NCBI GenBank assembly: GCA_028583605.1
Contig: CM053328.1
Coordinates: forward strand, 4,719,304 to 4,783,303
Direction: 5' to 3'
Length of the DNA: 64,000 bases
From: Dastarcus helophoroides
Lineage: Eukaryota > Arthropoda > Insecta > Coleoptera > Bothrideridae
Under the pieces are notes generated by a model, which was not told the origin of the DNA, did not search any database, and was given only the letters and a program-made list of their open reading frames with translations. The translations under genes and the position numbers were made by a program. Shown piece by piece: positions 22,501 to 31,831 of this stretch (the stretch's first letter is position 1; each line of letters begins with the position of its first letter).

Positions 22501-24794
22501 ATTATGGAATTTTGAAAAATAAATGAATTTTAAAAATGCCTAAATTTTTAAAATGGCCAAAATTTTGAAAAAGTATTTAAAATTTTAGAGAACTTCGGAA
22601 ATTTTAAAAAACAAAGTTAAAACATTTACCAAATGTTTTAACTTATGTCCCTTTGGCTTTTTAAAATGTCCTTGAGCTACCTTTGTTGTGTTTTTTAATC
22701 TTTCTTGAAACCAAGAAAGATTAAAAAACACAACAAAGGTTGCTCTAATGCGTTTCGATAGCCAGCTACCATCTTTAGTGATCGAAACGCGTTAGAGCTA
22801 CCTTTGTTGTGTTTTTTAATCTTTCTTGAAACCAAGAAAGATTAAAAAACACAACAAAGGTTGCTCTAATGCGTTTCGATAGCCAGCTACCATCTTTAGT
22901 GATCGAAACGCGTTAGAGCTACCTTTGTTGTGTTTTTTAATCTTTCTTGAAACCAAGAAAGATTAAAAAACACAACAAAGGTTGCTCTAATGCGTTTCGA
23001 TAGCCAAGCTACCATCTTTAGTGATCGAAACGCGTTAGAGCTACCTTTGTTGTGTTTTTTAATCTTTCTTGAAACCAAGAAAGATTAAAAAACACAACAA
23101 AGGTTGCTCTAATGCGTTTCGATAGCCAGCTACCATCTTTAGTGATCGAAACGCGTTAGAGCTACCTTTGTTGTGTTTTTTAATCTTTCTTGAAACCAAG
23201 AAAGATTAAAAAACACAACAAAGGTTGCTCTAATGCGTTTCGATAGCCAAGCTACCATCTTTAGTGATCGAAACGCGTTAGAGCTACCTTTGTTGTGTTT
23301 TTTAATCTTTCTTGAAACCAAGAAAGATTAAAAAACACAACAAAGGTTGCTCTAATGCGTTTCGATAGCCAAGCTACCATCTTTAGTGATCGAAACGCGT
23401 TAGAGCTACCTTTGTTGTGTTTTTTAATCTTTCTTGAAACCAAGAAAGATTAAAAAACACAACAAAGGTTGCTCTAATGCGTTTCGATAGCCAAGCTACC
23501 ATCTTTAGTGATCGAAACGCGTTAGAGCTACCTTTGTTGTGTTTTTTAATCTTTCTTGAAACCAAGAAAGATTAAAAAACACAACAAAGGTTGCTCTAAT
23601 GCGTTTCGATAGCCAAGCTACCATCTTTAGTGATCGAAACGCGTTAGAGCTACCTTTGTTGTGTTTTTTAATCTTTCTTGAAACCAAGAAAGATTAAAAA
23701 ACACAACAAAGGTTGCTCTAATGCGTTTCGATAGCCAAGCTACCATCTTTAGTGATCGAAACGCGTTAGAGCTACCTTTGTTGTGTTTTTTAATCTTTCT
23801 TGAAACCAAGAAAGATTAAAAAACACAACAAAGGTTGCTCTAATGCGTTTCGATAGCCAAGCTACCATCTTTAGTGATCGAAACGCGTTAGAGCTACCTT
23901 TGTTGTGTTTTTTAATCTTTCTTGAAACCAAGAAAGATTAAAAAACACAACAAAGGTTGCTCTAATGCGTTTCGATAGCCAAGCTACCATCTTTAGTGAT
24001 CGAAACGCGTTAGAGCTACCTTTGTTGTGTTTTTTAATCTTTCTTGAAACCAAGAAAGATTAAAAAACACAACAAAGGTTGCTCTAATGCGTTTCGATAG
24101 CCAAGCTACCATCTTTAGTGATCGAAACGCGTTAGAGCTACCTTTGTTGTGTTTTTTAATCTTTCTTGAAACCATTGTTGTGTTTTTAATCTTTTTTGGT
24201 TTCAGGGGACAAGTTCTGTATTTCAATTTTTGAAAATAACCAAGGACCAGTCCGTTCCACCAAAATAAGAAGTTTGATACCCGTACTTTGTCCAAAAGAA
24301 CTACAAAACTGGTTATGTTGTGGTCAAAATAAAAGCTTGATAGTTGAAATGATAGAGAGAAAAAGTCAACTCATCACGAAATATGGTTTACCTCAAAGGT
24401 GTTATGCACTCATACTGTAAAGAAGTAGCCGTGTAATCCTCAACCGGTTGGAACTTCACCTTCGCGTTTGCAAAAACATGACATTCCGCCTCTCGATGGG
24501 CCGAAATTTGCTCACAATCCGGCCCACATACCGGCCAAGCACACTTTGAACACAAAGTACTGCAGTCAACAGCGCTGTAGCACCCCAGGCATAAGGGAGA
24601 ACTATCTGCAAATTATTCGTCAGCTGAAGAATACTTCTAATCAATTGCTTCAATTTACCTGATTTTGGACCAAAAGCGAACGGTAATTCCGTGAAGATGT
24701 TATCACCAGCTTTTAAATCTTCAGCGGCGACGGCGTACCTACCTACTTTATCGTTTTTCTTCACCTCGAATTTATCTTTCATATTTACGTCCAT
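13530..24794 (-). CDS. SmydA-8: SET and MYND domain protein, SmydA-8/msta type, complete, 501 residues
   Basis: Arthropod-type SMYD protein, a putative lysine methyltransferase. Exons: 24659-24794, 24392-24605, 20892-21227, 14606-14832, 14206-14553, 13530-13774. They sum to 1506 nt with every splice phase consistent and no indel. The SET N-part includes GRYAVAAEDLKAGDN (residues about 18-32). The MYND zinc finger has its eight ligands at about C51, C54, C64, C67, C72, C76, H82 and C87. The SET core contains SHNCVSN (207-213), where the family norm is close to NHSCxPN, and SSYTY (246-250). The post-SET cysteines are C270, C272 and C275, followed by CSKC (290-293). The C-terminal helical part has HSRIRG and TLYELHSPLLILAR, typical of insect SmydA proteins as I know them. 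The altered NHS motif leaves catalytic activity open. Introns 2 and 3 (3.2 and 6.1 kb) are filled with repeats. Confidence 0.9.
14132..14195 (+). repeat. Hairpin-family tail next to SmydA-8 exon 5 donor
   Basis: TTCTTGGTTTCAGGGGACAAGC and the following TATCAACTTTTAAG belong to the dispersed hairpin family. It ends within about 10 bp of the donor at 14205-14204. Confidence 0.6.
14825..15015 (+). repeat. Duplicated splice-acceptor/intron segment, copy 1
   Basis: From CAAACCCTGTA through ACGAACTAAAGAATT this matches 20505-20702 with scattered changes. It spans the acceptor of SmydA-8 exon 4 and the first bases of that exon, so this copy is the functional one. It lacks about 17 bp (the CAGTGTTTCCC end) present in copy 2. 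Confidence 0.75.
15030..17345 (+). repeat. Higher-order tandem repeat, about 710-bp period
   Basis: About 3.3 copies of a T-rich block recur, marked by AAATTATCG followed by TTTTTTGGGAAT at about 15081, 15776, 16488 and 17199. Spacing is about 695, 712 and 711 bp. Each block is itself made of degenerate TTTCAAAATTTCGACTTT sub-units. The short ORFs inside are repeat artefacts. Confidence 0.85.
17346..18065 (+). repeat. T-rich degenerate satellite, left of solo LTR
   Basis: Continues the AAATTTCGACTTTTT-type sequence. A block with ATTTAGATTTTGTTTTCGAC is repeated within it (about 17755 and 17895) and again near 18818. Confidence 0.6.
18066..18441 (+). mobile_element. Solo LTR of an LTR retrotransposon, 4-bp target duplication
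   Basis: Begins TGTAACGCAATG and ends CGCACGTAACA, giving the canonical TG...CA boundaries with TGT/ACA ends. It is flanked by direct repeats ATAT (18062-18065 and 18442-18445). It has a much higher GC content than its surroundings and carries a TATA box (CTATAAAAAGG at about 18261), an initiator-like TCAGTC and an AATAAA-type signal near 18386. No internal retroviral-type coding part flanks it, so it is a solo LTR left by recombination. The 376-bp length and the 4-bp duplication suit the Ty3/gypsy group, but this is an inference. Confidence 0.82.
18446..19760 (+). repeat. T-rich degenerate satellite, right of solo LTR
   Basis: AAATTTCGACTTTTT-type sequence; blocks at about 18460-18600 and 19000-19160 repeat each other. 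A hairpin-family fragment in reverse orientation is embedded at about 19330-19420. Confidence 0.6.
19330..19420 (-). repeat. Hairpin-family fragment, reverse orientation
   Basis: GGAATGAACTGGTCTTTAGT followed by TATCTTGAAAAATTGATACA and CCCTGAAACCAAG is the complement of the family's right tail. The left half is missing. Confidence 0.65.
20150..20502 (+). repeat. 16-bp minisatellite rich in TCAAGGTCA
   Basis: A tandem array of TTCAAGGTCATGCCAG-like units, near-perfect at 20153-20250 and degenerate to about 20500, lies in SmydA-8 intron 3. The unit contains TCAAGGTCA, the extended half-site bound by FTZ-F1/SF-1-type and ERR-type nuclear receptors. About six good matches occur at 16-bp spacing or close to it. 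Confidence 0.8.
20505..20702 (+). repeat. Duplicated splice-acceptor/intron segment, copy 2
   Basis: Non-functional second copy of 14825-15015, including the CAAACCCTGTA that corresponds to the first bases of exon 4 and its acceptor. About 5.5 kb of satellites and an LTR lie between the copies. Confidence 0.75.
20544..20866. mobile_element. hAT-like element remnant inside SmydA-8 intron 3
   Basis: CAGTGTTTCCC at 20544 and GGGAAACACTG ending at 20866 form an 11-bp terminal inverted repeat. Flanking octamers do not match, so the target duplication has decayed or the ends were rearranged. The right end is about 25 bp from exon 3, which suggests the original intron was short. Confidence 0.6.
21290..21960 (+). 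repeat. T-rich degenerate satellite in intron 2
   Basis: AAATTTCGACTTTTT-like low-complexity sequence with no exon signals. Confidence 0.5.
21975..22162 (+). repeat. Dispersed repeat family B, copy 1
   Basis: Contains ACTTACTTGTCGGAACATTT, ATTCGAGTTGGATATACCAA and CCTATTGGTCTGTGCATTAG, shared with copies at about 52.6-53.46 kb and 60.43-60.57 kb. Copies begin and end at similar positions, so this is a mobile family of unknown type. Confidence 0.7.
22675..24178 (+). repeat. 122-bp palindromic satellite array, about 12 units
   Basis: Nearly identical 121-122 bp units derive from the hairpin family. Each holds two inverted arms (TTGCTCTAATGCGTTTCGAT and GATCGAAACGCGTTAGAGCT) and a second palindrome (TTTCTTGAAACCAAGAAA). 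Units differ mainly by GCCAGC versus GCCAAGC. The array sits in intron 2 of SmydA-8 and ends in a single-copy family tail (about 24179-24260). Repeated 60-residue ORFs are artefacts. The low divergence means recent expansion. Confidence 0.93.
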
Positions 24795-25090
24795 TTTCGT
24801 TGACCGAATACCGGCGAGTTTATAAACACATTGAGAAAGATCCAGAACTGTTTAAATAGATAGTTTCGATTTGGCATCGAGTAGCGAAGTTATTTTTGAT
24901 GCTTCTGAAAATATTTCTTAGCCTTGATTATGCAGGTTGTTTTTCATTTAAAACTGACCCGATATTGGTTACTGCATTTTCATCAATTCAGTAATAAATT
25001 AACATCTCGGAAATGAATAAAAGTTCTACATATTTCAAACCAGCTGACATGTCACCCGATCCTATTCACTATTACACGGCCACTACTTTA
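24795..25090. other. 5' flank of SmydA-8
   Basis: Presumed 5' UTR and promoter side of the gene starting at 24794. No TATA box picked out. Confidence 0.4.
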
Positions 25091-26520
25091 TTTAATTTAT
25101 TTTAAGTAAATCGATTTTTTTCGATTTTAAATTTCTGTCCTTTTAAAATTTAGTCTTTTTCTAACCATTTCGACTTTTTCCAAAGTTTCGACTTCTAAAA
25201 TTTCAACTTTTTCGAAGATCCAAACTTTTTAAAAAATTTTGCTCATTTTGAAAACTCCCCCTTTACTGAAGCTTTCGATCTTTTTTAACCTTATTCGACT
25301 TATCGAACAGATTCACTTTTTTGAAAAATTTGACTTTTTGAACATTTCAACTTTTTTCATTTCAAATTTCAACTTTTCTGAAGAATCAAAGTTTTTTTTT
25401 CTATAATACCCATTTTATTTCCAAATTCTGAATTTTTTATTAAAATTTCGATATTTTCAAAACTTTCACTTTAACATTTTTTTCATACAATTTGCAACGG
25501 TTCAAAATTTCGACATTTTTAAAATTTTACTCTTTTGAAAATTTCAACTTTTTGAACATTTCCACTTTTCTGGTAATTTTATTATTTTTTAAATCTTCCT
25601 CTTTCGAAAATTCCAGATTTTTTGGAAAGCTTTAGACATCGACGATTTTTTTAAAATATCCCGATTTTTGAAAAATTCTGTTTCTTCAAAATTTCGATGT
25701 TATTTCAGAATTTAAAATTGTTTTCAAGAAATTTCGGCTTCTTATCAAAATTTGGGTTTTTAAGACTTTCAAAATTTGAATTTTGAACATTTCGATTTTA
25801 TTGGAAAATTTTGATTTTGTTTAAAAATCTCACTTTTAAAAATTTCGAATTCTTTAAAGTTTTGGAGAATTACGACTTTTTTTGAAAATTTTGATAGATT
25901 TTAATTTTTTCCGAAAGAATGGGATTTGCAAATTTCTACTTTCTTACAAAATTTCGACTCCAAATTTTAATTGTTTTGTTAACTTCAAAATTTTTCAAAA
26001 TTTCGAGTTTTTAAACTTTAGTCTTTTTAAAAATTAAACTCTTAAATTTAGACTTGTTCTGATAATCTGGGATATTTCTGATAGTTTTGACGTAAAAATT
26101 TTAGTTTTTTCGAATTTCCGGATTTTGCTGAATTTGTAATTATTCAGAATTTTGACTGAAAATTTCGATTTCTTTTTTTATTTCGATCTATTTTGATTAT
26201 TTTAGTTTTCTGCAAATTTCCTTTTTTAATTTAGTATTCCTTTCAAAATTTTGACCTTTATTCAACTTTTCCTTAAAATTCAGAAATCTTGAAAAGTTTA
26301 ATATTTTCTTAGAACATTTCGACGCTTAAAATTCAAACTGTATGTTGATTTAGAAACTTCGATTTTTTTAAAGTTTTGACCTTCTAAAATTTTGACTTAT
26401 TTTAAATGGAACTTTTTTGAAAATTAAGTTATTTTTGATAATTTTTGACTTAAAAATTTCGACTTTTTTTAAAATATTAGCTTTTGCTGAAATCGATAGT
26501 ATTCAAAATCTTCAATAATT
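25091..26520 (+). repeat. T-rich degenerate satellite block
   Basis: AAATTTCGACTTTTT-like sequence with no regular long period that I could see and no gene. Confidence 0.5.
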
Positions 26521-27056
26521 GAAATACCAATCTTGTCCCCTGAAACCAAGAAAGATTAAAAAACACAACAAAGGTTGCTCTAATGCGTTTCGATAGCCAA
26601 GCTACCATCTTTAGTGATCGAAACGCGTTAGAGCTACCTTTGTTGTGTTTTTTAATCTTTCTTGAAACCAAGAAAGATTAAAAAACACAACAAAGGTTGC
26701 TCTAATGCGTTTCGATAGCCAAGCTACCATCTTTAGTGATCGAAACGCGTTAGAGCTACCTTTGTTGTGTTTTTTAATCTTTCTTGTAACCAAGAAAGAT
26801 TAAAAAACACAACAAAGGTTGCTCTAATACGTTTCGATAGCCAAGCTACCATCTTTAGTGATCGAAACGCGTTAGAGCTACCTTTGTTGTGTTTTTTAAT
26901 CTTTCTTGATTTCAGTATCTATCTGAAGATGATAGCTTGGCTATTGAAACGCGTTAGAGCAACCTTTTTTGTGTTTTCTAACCGTTCTTGGTTTCAGGGG
27001 ACAAGATTTGTATTTCAATTTTTGAAGATAACCAAGGACCAGTCTGTTCCACCCAA
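26521..27056 (+). repeat. Second palindromic array with flanking family ends
   Basis: About three of the 122-bp palindromic units lie between the family's outer sequences: TTGTCCCCTGAAACCAAG on the left and GGTTTCAGGGGACAAGATTT with the CAAGGACCAGTCTGTTCC tail on the right. This shows how the array arises inside a single hairpin element. Confidence 0.85.
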
Positions 27057-28192
27057 ATTCAAAATCTTGACTGAAAAATTCGGTTTTTTTTTATTTCGAC
27101 CTGTTTTCAATATTGTAGCTTATTGAAAATTTTGAATTTTGAAAAATCCAGAATTTCTAATTTTTTAAAAAAATTAGCTTTCCTTTGATAATTACGATTT
27201 TTATTCAAAATTTTCCTTTTTAAAAATTCCAAGTTTTTACAAACTTGACTTCTGAATTTCGACTTGTTTTATTACTTTTGAAAACTTCGACTCTTTTTAA
27301 AATTTTGACTTTCTAAGAATTAGAATTTTTTCGATTGAAATTTTTTTGAAACTTGGAGATATTTTGATAATTTAAACTTGAAAATTTAGACTTTTTGAAA
27401 TTTCTTCTTTTAATAAAATTTGTTTATGAAATTTTCGACAATTTTTCAAAATATCGGCTTTCACGAAATGTTAACCGAAAATTTTAAGTTTTTTAACAAA
27501 ATTTCGACTCCAGAAATATATATTTTCGAAAACTTCGACTTTTTTTAAACTTTTGACTTTCGAAGAGTTAGACTTTTTTAAATGTTACTTTTTGGAACAT
27601 TTCTCTTCCTAGAAATTTCAACTTTTGAAATTTCTGGTGTTTTTAAAAGTTTTTGAAAATTTCAACTGTTCTCCGAAATAGTGAATTTTTGGAAAATGTT
27701 AACCGTTGGTAAATACATACAAACTTTTAAATTTTTAATAAAACGTTTATTCGGAGAAGAAAAAAAGTAAAAATTGAAGGTAAATTTCGAAAAATTTTGA
27801 AATTAAGATTGGAACAACATCCATAAATTATGTAATTTTTGCTTGAAAATTTTAAGAAAAATGTCGAAAATCTATAAGTCGCAAAAGAATAAAAATCTTC
27901 GCAAAAATTAAGCTTCTTTTGAAGTGTTCACTTTTTTACTAGAAATTTCTATTTTATTTTACTCACAATTTAGACTTCAATCTCCATTCTATTCTAGAGC
28001 ATTTGAGTTTAAAAATTTGAATAGGAAATATAAAATTTTGAGAAAAAAATTCAAATTTCGAGAAGAGCGCAACAAAATGGAATACAAATTTTGACAGGAA
28101 ATTTTAAAATTTATACACTAGATTTTAAAAGAAAAAACCAAATTTGGAGAACTTTTAAATTTATGTAGACACGTACTAGAAGTTGGTCAAAA
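27057..28192 (+). repeat. Degenerate satellite, T-rich turning A-rich
   Basis: TTTCGACTTTT-type sequence up to about 27700, then A-rich complement-like sequence. No gene seen. Confidence 0.45.
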
Positions 28193-28370
28193 TTGAAAGC
28201 AAATGCATTCAAATTTTCAACAAATTTGAAGACATTAGAAGCAAACCTATTTAAATTAGAAACAAATTTGTTCACACTAGAGTCAAACTTATTGCAATTA
28301 ACGAGTAATTTGTTTAAATTAGTCAAAACTATTCAAATAAGAAGCAAATTTGTTCAAATTAACAACATTA
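28193..28370 (+). repeat. About 21-bp AT-rich minisatellite
   Basis: Degenerate units like AATTAGAAACAAATTTGTTC repeat in register with codons. One frame reads as leucine heptads (NLFKLETNLFTLESNLLQL). There is no sign of a real gene around it. Confidence 0.6.
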
Positions 28371-28659
28371 TTATGTAAAGTTGCCTATTTTGACACTTTT
28401 CGTGCATATTATAAGCATTTTGCTTACATATTGATAGACATATTTCAAACTTTTGATAATACGAAATTTCAGGAAGAAGTTGAAGTTTCGAAAAAAAGGA
28501 AAGGATCAATTTCGAAGAAGAAAAGGCAATGTTTAGTTGAAAACATACATTTTTGGATTGCTGCATGAAACAGAGGGGAGAACAAGCGCCCCTCCCTGTC
28601 CTATTATAGCTAGCCATGTTCCACGTTCTTTTTCCCTTACGTTATTGTAAGTTTTTTTT

Positions 28660-28800
28660 TAAACAAACTTTTCCTTGGTTATCTTCTAAAATTAATACAC
28701 AAATCTTGTCTTCTGAAACCAAGAAAGAAAAAATACAATAACAGTTGCTCTAACGCGTTTCGATAGCTAAGGTATCATCTTCAGAGGGATACAGTAGCTT
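28660..28800 (-). repeat. Hairpin-family copy, reverse orientation
   Basis: CTTGGTTATCTTCTAAAATT, CTTCTGAAACCAAGAAAG and GTTGCTCTAACGCGTTTCGA in order. Truncated after the central loop. Confidence 0.7.
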
Positions 28801-29209
28801 TGTAAATGACTACCTTACCTTCGATGCAGTTAAAGGCAATATTCAAGACGAAATTTTGAAATGGTTTCAATGAGATAGGAACACAAATGCGACCAGCAGA
28901 TTTTTAATTTTTTTTCGATGTTTCATGTAGTTTCAACTTTTTTAGGAATCAATTTTGCCAATAAAAATAAGCCAGAACTCAATTTATAAACAAAATACCT
29001 CATTTTATAAAATGTTCAGTGGCGGCTCGTAGCCAAAACTAATGAGGGGCTGCTTGACGTTTTAAAATTTTTAAGATTTCGACTGAAAATTTCGATATTC
29101 TCAGAACATTACCTTTCGAAAATTTTAGATTTCTTTAAAAACTTGACAATGAAAACTTTTGATAATGTCGCGTTTTTGAAAGTTTAGATTTTTTTTCCAA
29201 ATTTGGACT

Positions 29210-30610
29210 GTAAAGTTATGAAAAAAGTTCAAAGGGTCCCCCCTTCTTCCAAAACTTGAAGAAATTTCCATTTTTCGAAAGTGAATTTAAGGCCTTTTTG
29301 TGGAGTTTTCGGGACGTAGAATTGGAACTTGAAAACCAAATTGGGATATGACTATCCGTTTACGAGATACAAGCCTCGTAAATTTCGAAATTTTCAAATT
29401 TTCACCAAATTTCCAGGGTCGGAATTCAAGTCATTATTTAGGATTTGAAAGTACCCTATAATACGAACTTTGACCCGAATTTGAAAACTAAATTGAGCTA
29501 CGACTTTTGGTTTGGAGGAAGTGAGAGTTTAAAGTTACGAAAAAAGTTCAAAGGGTTCCCCCTTCTTCCAAAACTTGAAAAAATGTTCATTTTTCGAGAG
29601 TGAGTTTATAGCATTTTCATAGAGTTTTCGGGACGTAGAATAGGAACTTGAAAACCAAATTGGGATATGACTATCCGTTTACGAGATACAAGTCTGGTAA
29701 ATTTCGAAATTTTCAAATTTTCACCAAATTTCCAGGGTCGAAATTCAAAAGTAATTTATAGGATTTGAAATACCCTATAATATGAACTTTGACCCGTATA
29801 TTACGAATCTAAAAATTAAATTGAGTTACGACTTTTGGTTTGGAGGATGTGAGAGTTTAAAGTTACGAAAAAAGTTCAAAGGGTCCCCCCTTCTTCCAAA
29901 ACTTGAAAAAATTTTCATTTTTCGAGAAGTGAGTTTATATCATTTTCATAGAGTTTTCGGGACGTAGAATAGGAATTTGAAAACCAAATTCGGCTATGAA
30001 TATGCGTTTACGAGATACAAGCCCCCAAACTTACGAAATTTTCAAATTTTCACCAAATTTTCTAGGGTCGAAATTCAAAAAGTCATTATTTAGGATTTGA
30101 AAGTACCCTATAATACGAACTTTGACCCGTAGATGACGAATGTAAAAACTAAATTGAGCTACGACCTTTGGTTTGGAGGATGTGAGAGTTTAAAGTTACG
30201 AAAAAAGTTCTTCTTCCAAAACTTGAAAAAATTTTCATTTTTTAAGAGTGAGTTTATAGCATTTTCGTAGAGTTTTCGGGACATAGAATAGGAATTTGAA
30301 AACCAAATTGGGCTATGAATATCCGTTTACGATATACAAGCCCCCAAACTTACGAAATTTTCAAATTTTCACCAAATTTCCTAGGGTCGAAATTGAAGTC
30401 ATTATTTAGGTTTTGAAAGTACCCTACAATACGGATTTTGACCCGTAGATTCCGAATCCGAAAATCAAATTGTGCTGCGACTTTTGGTTTGGAAGATACC
30501 AGAGTTTGAATTACGAAAAAAGTTCAAAGAATCCATCCTCCCCAACCATGAAAAAATTTCCATTTTTCAAAAGTGAGTGGCTTTTTCATAGAGTTTTCGG
30601 GATGTAGTGC
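29210..30610 (+). repeat. Tandem repeat, about 320-330 bp, 4-5 copies
   Basis: Blocks with AAAGTTACGAAAAAAGTTC, CTTCTTCCAAAACTTGAA, GAGTTTTCGGGACGTAGAAT and CCCTATAATACGAACTTTG recur at about 29215, 29535, 29863, 30190 and 30495. Copies differ by about 5-15% by eye. The unit is not built from the AAATTTCGA motif. Confidence 0.87.
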
Positions 30611-31254
30611 AATGGAAATATTTAAATGGGCTCATATTTTTTATAATCCGGAGATCCTTAAAGTAAAATAGGTTGGGAATTTCACTGATTAAAGTAAACA
30701 AAATTTAAAAATTAAAATAAAACTTTTTTAGAAATCTTAAGGTTACGTTAAAAATTTCAGGTAAGCTTCAAATTTCGAAATTTTTCTAAAGTTAAGACCA
30801 GCATTTCGAGGTATAAACTTCAAATGTCCCCGAATGAACGAAATAACTTTTGAAATTTCGACTTTAATTTTAAAATCTATTAAAAAAGTTCTCGAATTTT
30901 TGAGTCTAGGAATTTTAAACTTTGGATTTTCGAAAGTAGAGTTTATATTTTTGGTCATTTTTCTTAACTTTAGTTCTTTCAAAGCGTCCACTTCGATTCG
31001 AGTTTTTAATTTTTTTTGTGGAATGAAAATCTAGAATTAAAAACAGTTAAATTTCAAATTTTTAAAAATTGGTCGAACGAATTTATTTAAACATAAATCC
31101 CACAATTTTCATTTTGGTAACATTTTGATTTTACTTTGAATATTCAACTTTTTCAGGAGATTTCCTGCAAAAATAAAAAATTTCTGGAAGAAGTCGAATT
31201 TTAAAGAAAAAAGCCTACATTTCACTATAGAATTGGAAATTGAAAAAAAATTGT
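30611..31254. other. AT-rich spacer, no gene seen
   Basis: Low-complexity sequence with short ORFs only. Confidence 0.4.
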
Positions 31255-31425
31255 TATCTTGTCCCGTGAGAGATACTGTATATCTCTGAAGATGATAGCT
31301 TGGCTGTCGAAACGCGTTAGAGCAACCTTTGTCGTGTTTTTTTATACTTTCTCGGTTTCATGGGACTAAGATTTCTATTTTAGTTTTTGAAGATAACCAA
31401 GGACCAGTCCGCTTCCATCCAAAAA
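31255..31425 (+). repeat. Hairpin-family copy, right half
   Basis: CTCTGAAGATGATAGCTTGG, CGAAACGCGTTAGAGCAACC and the tail ACCAAGGACCAGTCCG, missing the left arm. Confidence 0.75.
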
Positions 31426-31607
31426 AAAGTATTATCTGGTGTTGTTTTCTCTATCTTTCGATCCTCCAATAGATACTCCGAAAACTATAAGATTAGAAAC
31501 AGGTAAGATCCAGAATATTTTCTCTTCTTCACGCAGACCAAGAAGGAGATTAGTTATTAGTAATAAAACTTCACCGTTTAAAAAATTACTCAAAAACTTT
31601 TTGATTA

Positions 31608-31613
31608 ATATTT
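31608..31613 (-). promoter_or_regulatory. Candidate polyadenylation signal of the disordered-protein gene
   Basis: AATAAA on the minus strand about 220 bp after the stop at 31834-31832. Other weak candidates exist nearer the stop. Confidence 0.35.
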
Positions 31614-31831
31614 ATTCGTATAATTTAAAATGACTCAAATATGTACACATTTTACAAAATAAAACGCAAGTTAAATGAAAGCTGCTAATAAAACACAACA
31701 CTAAATAAAATATATTCGAAAATTTAACATTATTATAATTATATGGCGGTTAGAAAGCTCCAATTAAAGCGCGATTGTTAACACACTGGAAATAAATAAT
31801 AAAGTTAAAGCTTAATAAATACTGTGGCACT

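Noticed and set aside
22675..24178. CRISPR-like array with regular repeats
   Set aside because: Units are contiguous palindromic 122-bp repeats without variable spacers, and the genome is eukaryotic with spliced genes.
22896..24295. Series of identical 60-residue minus-strand ORFs
   Set aside because: They follow the 122-bp period exactly and are translations of the palindromic satellite.
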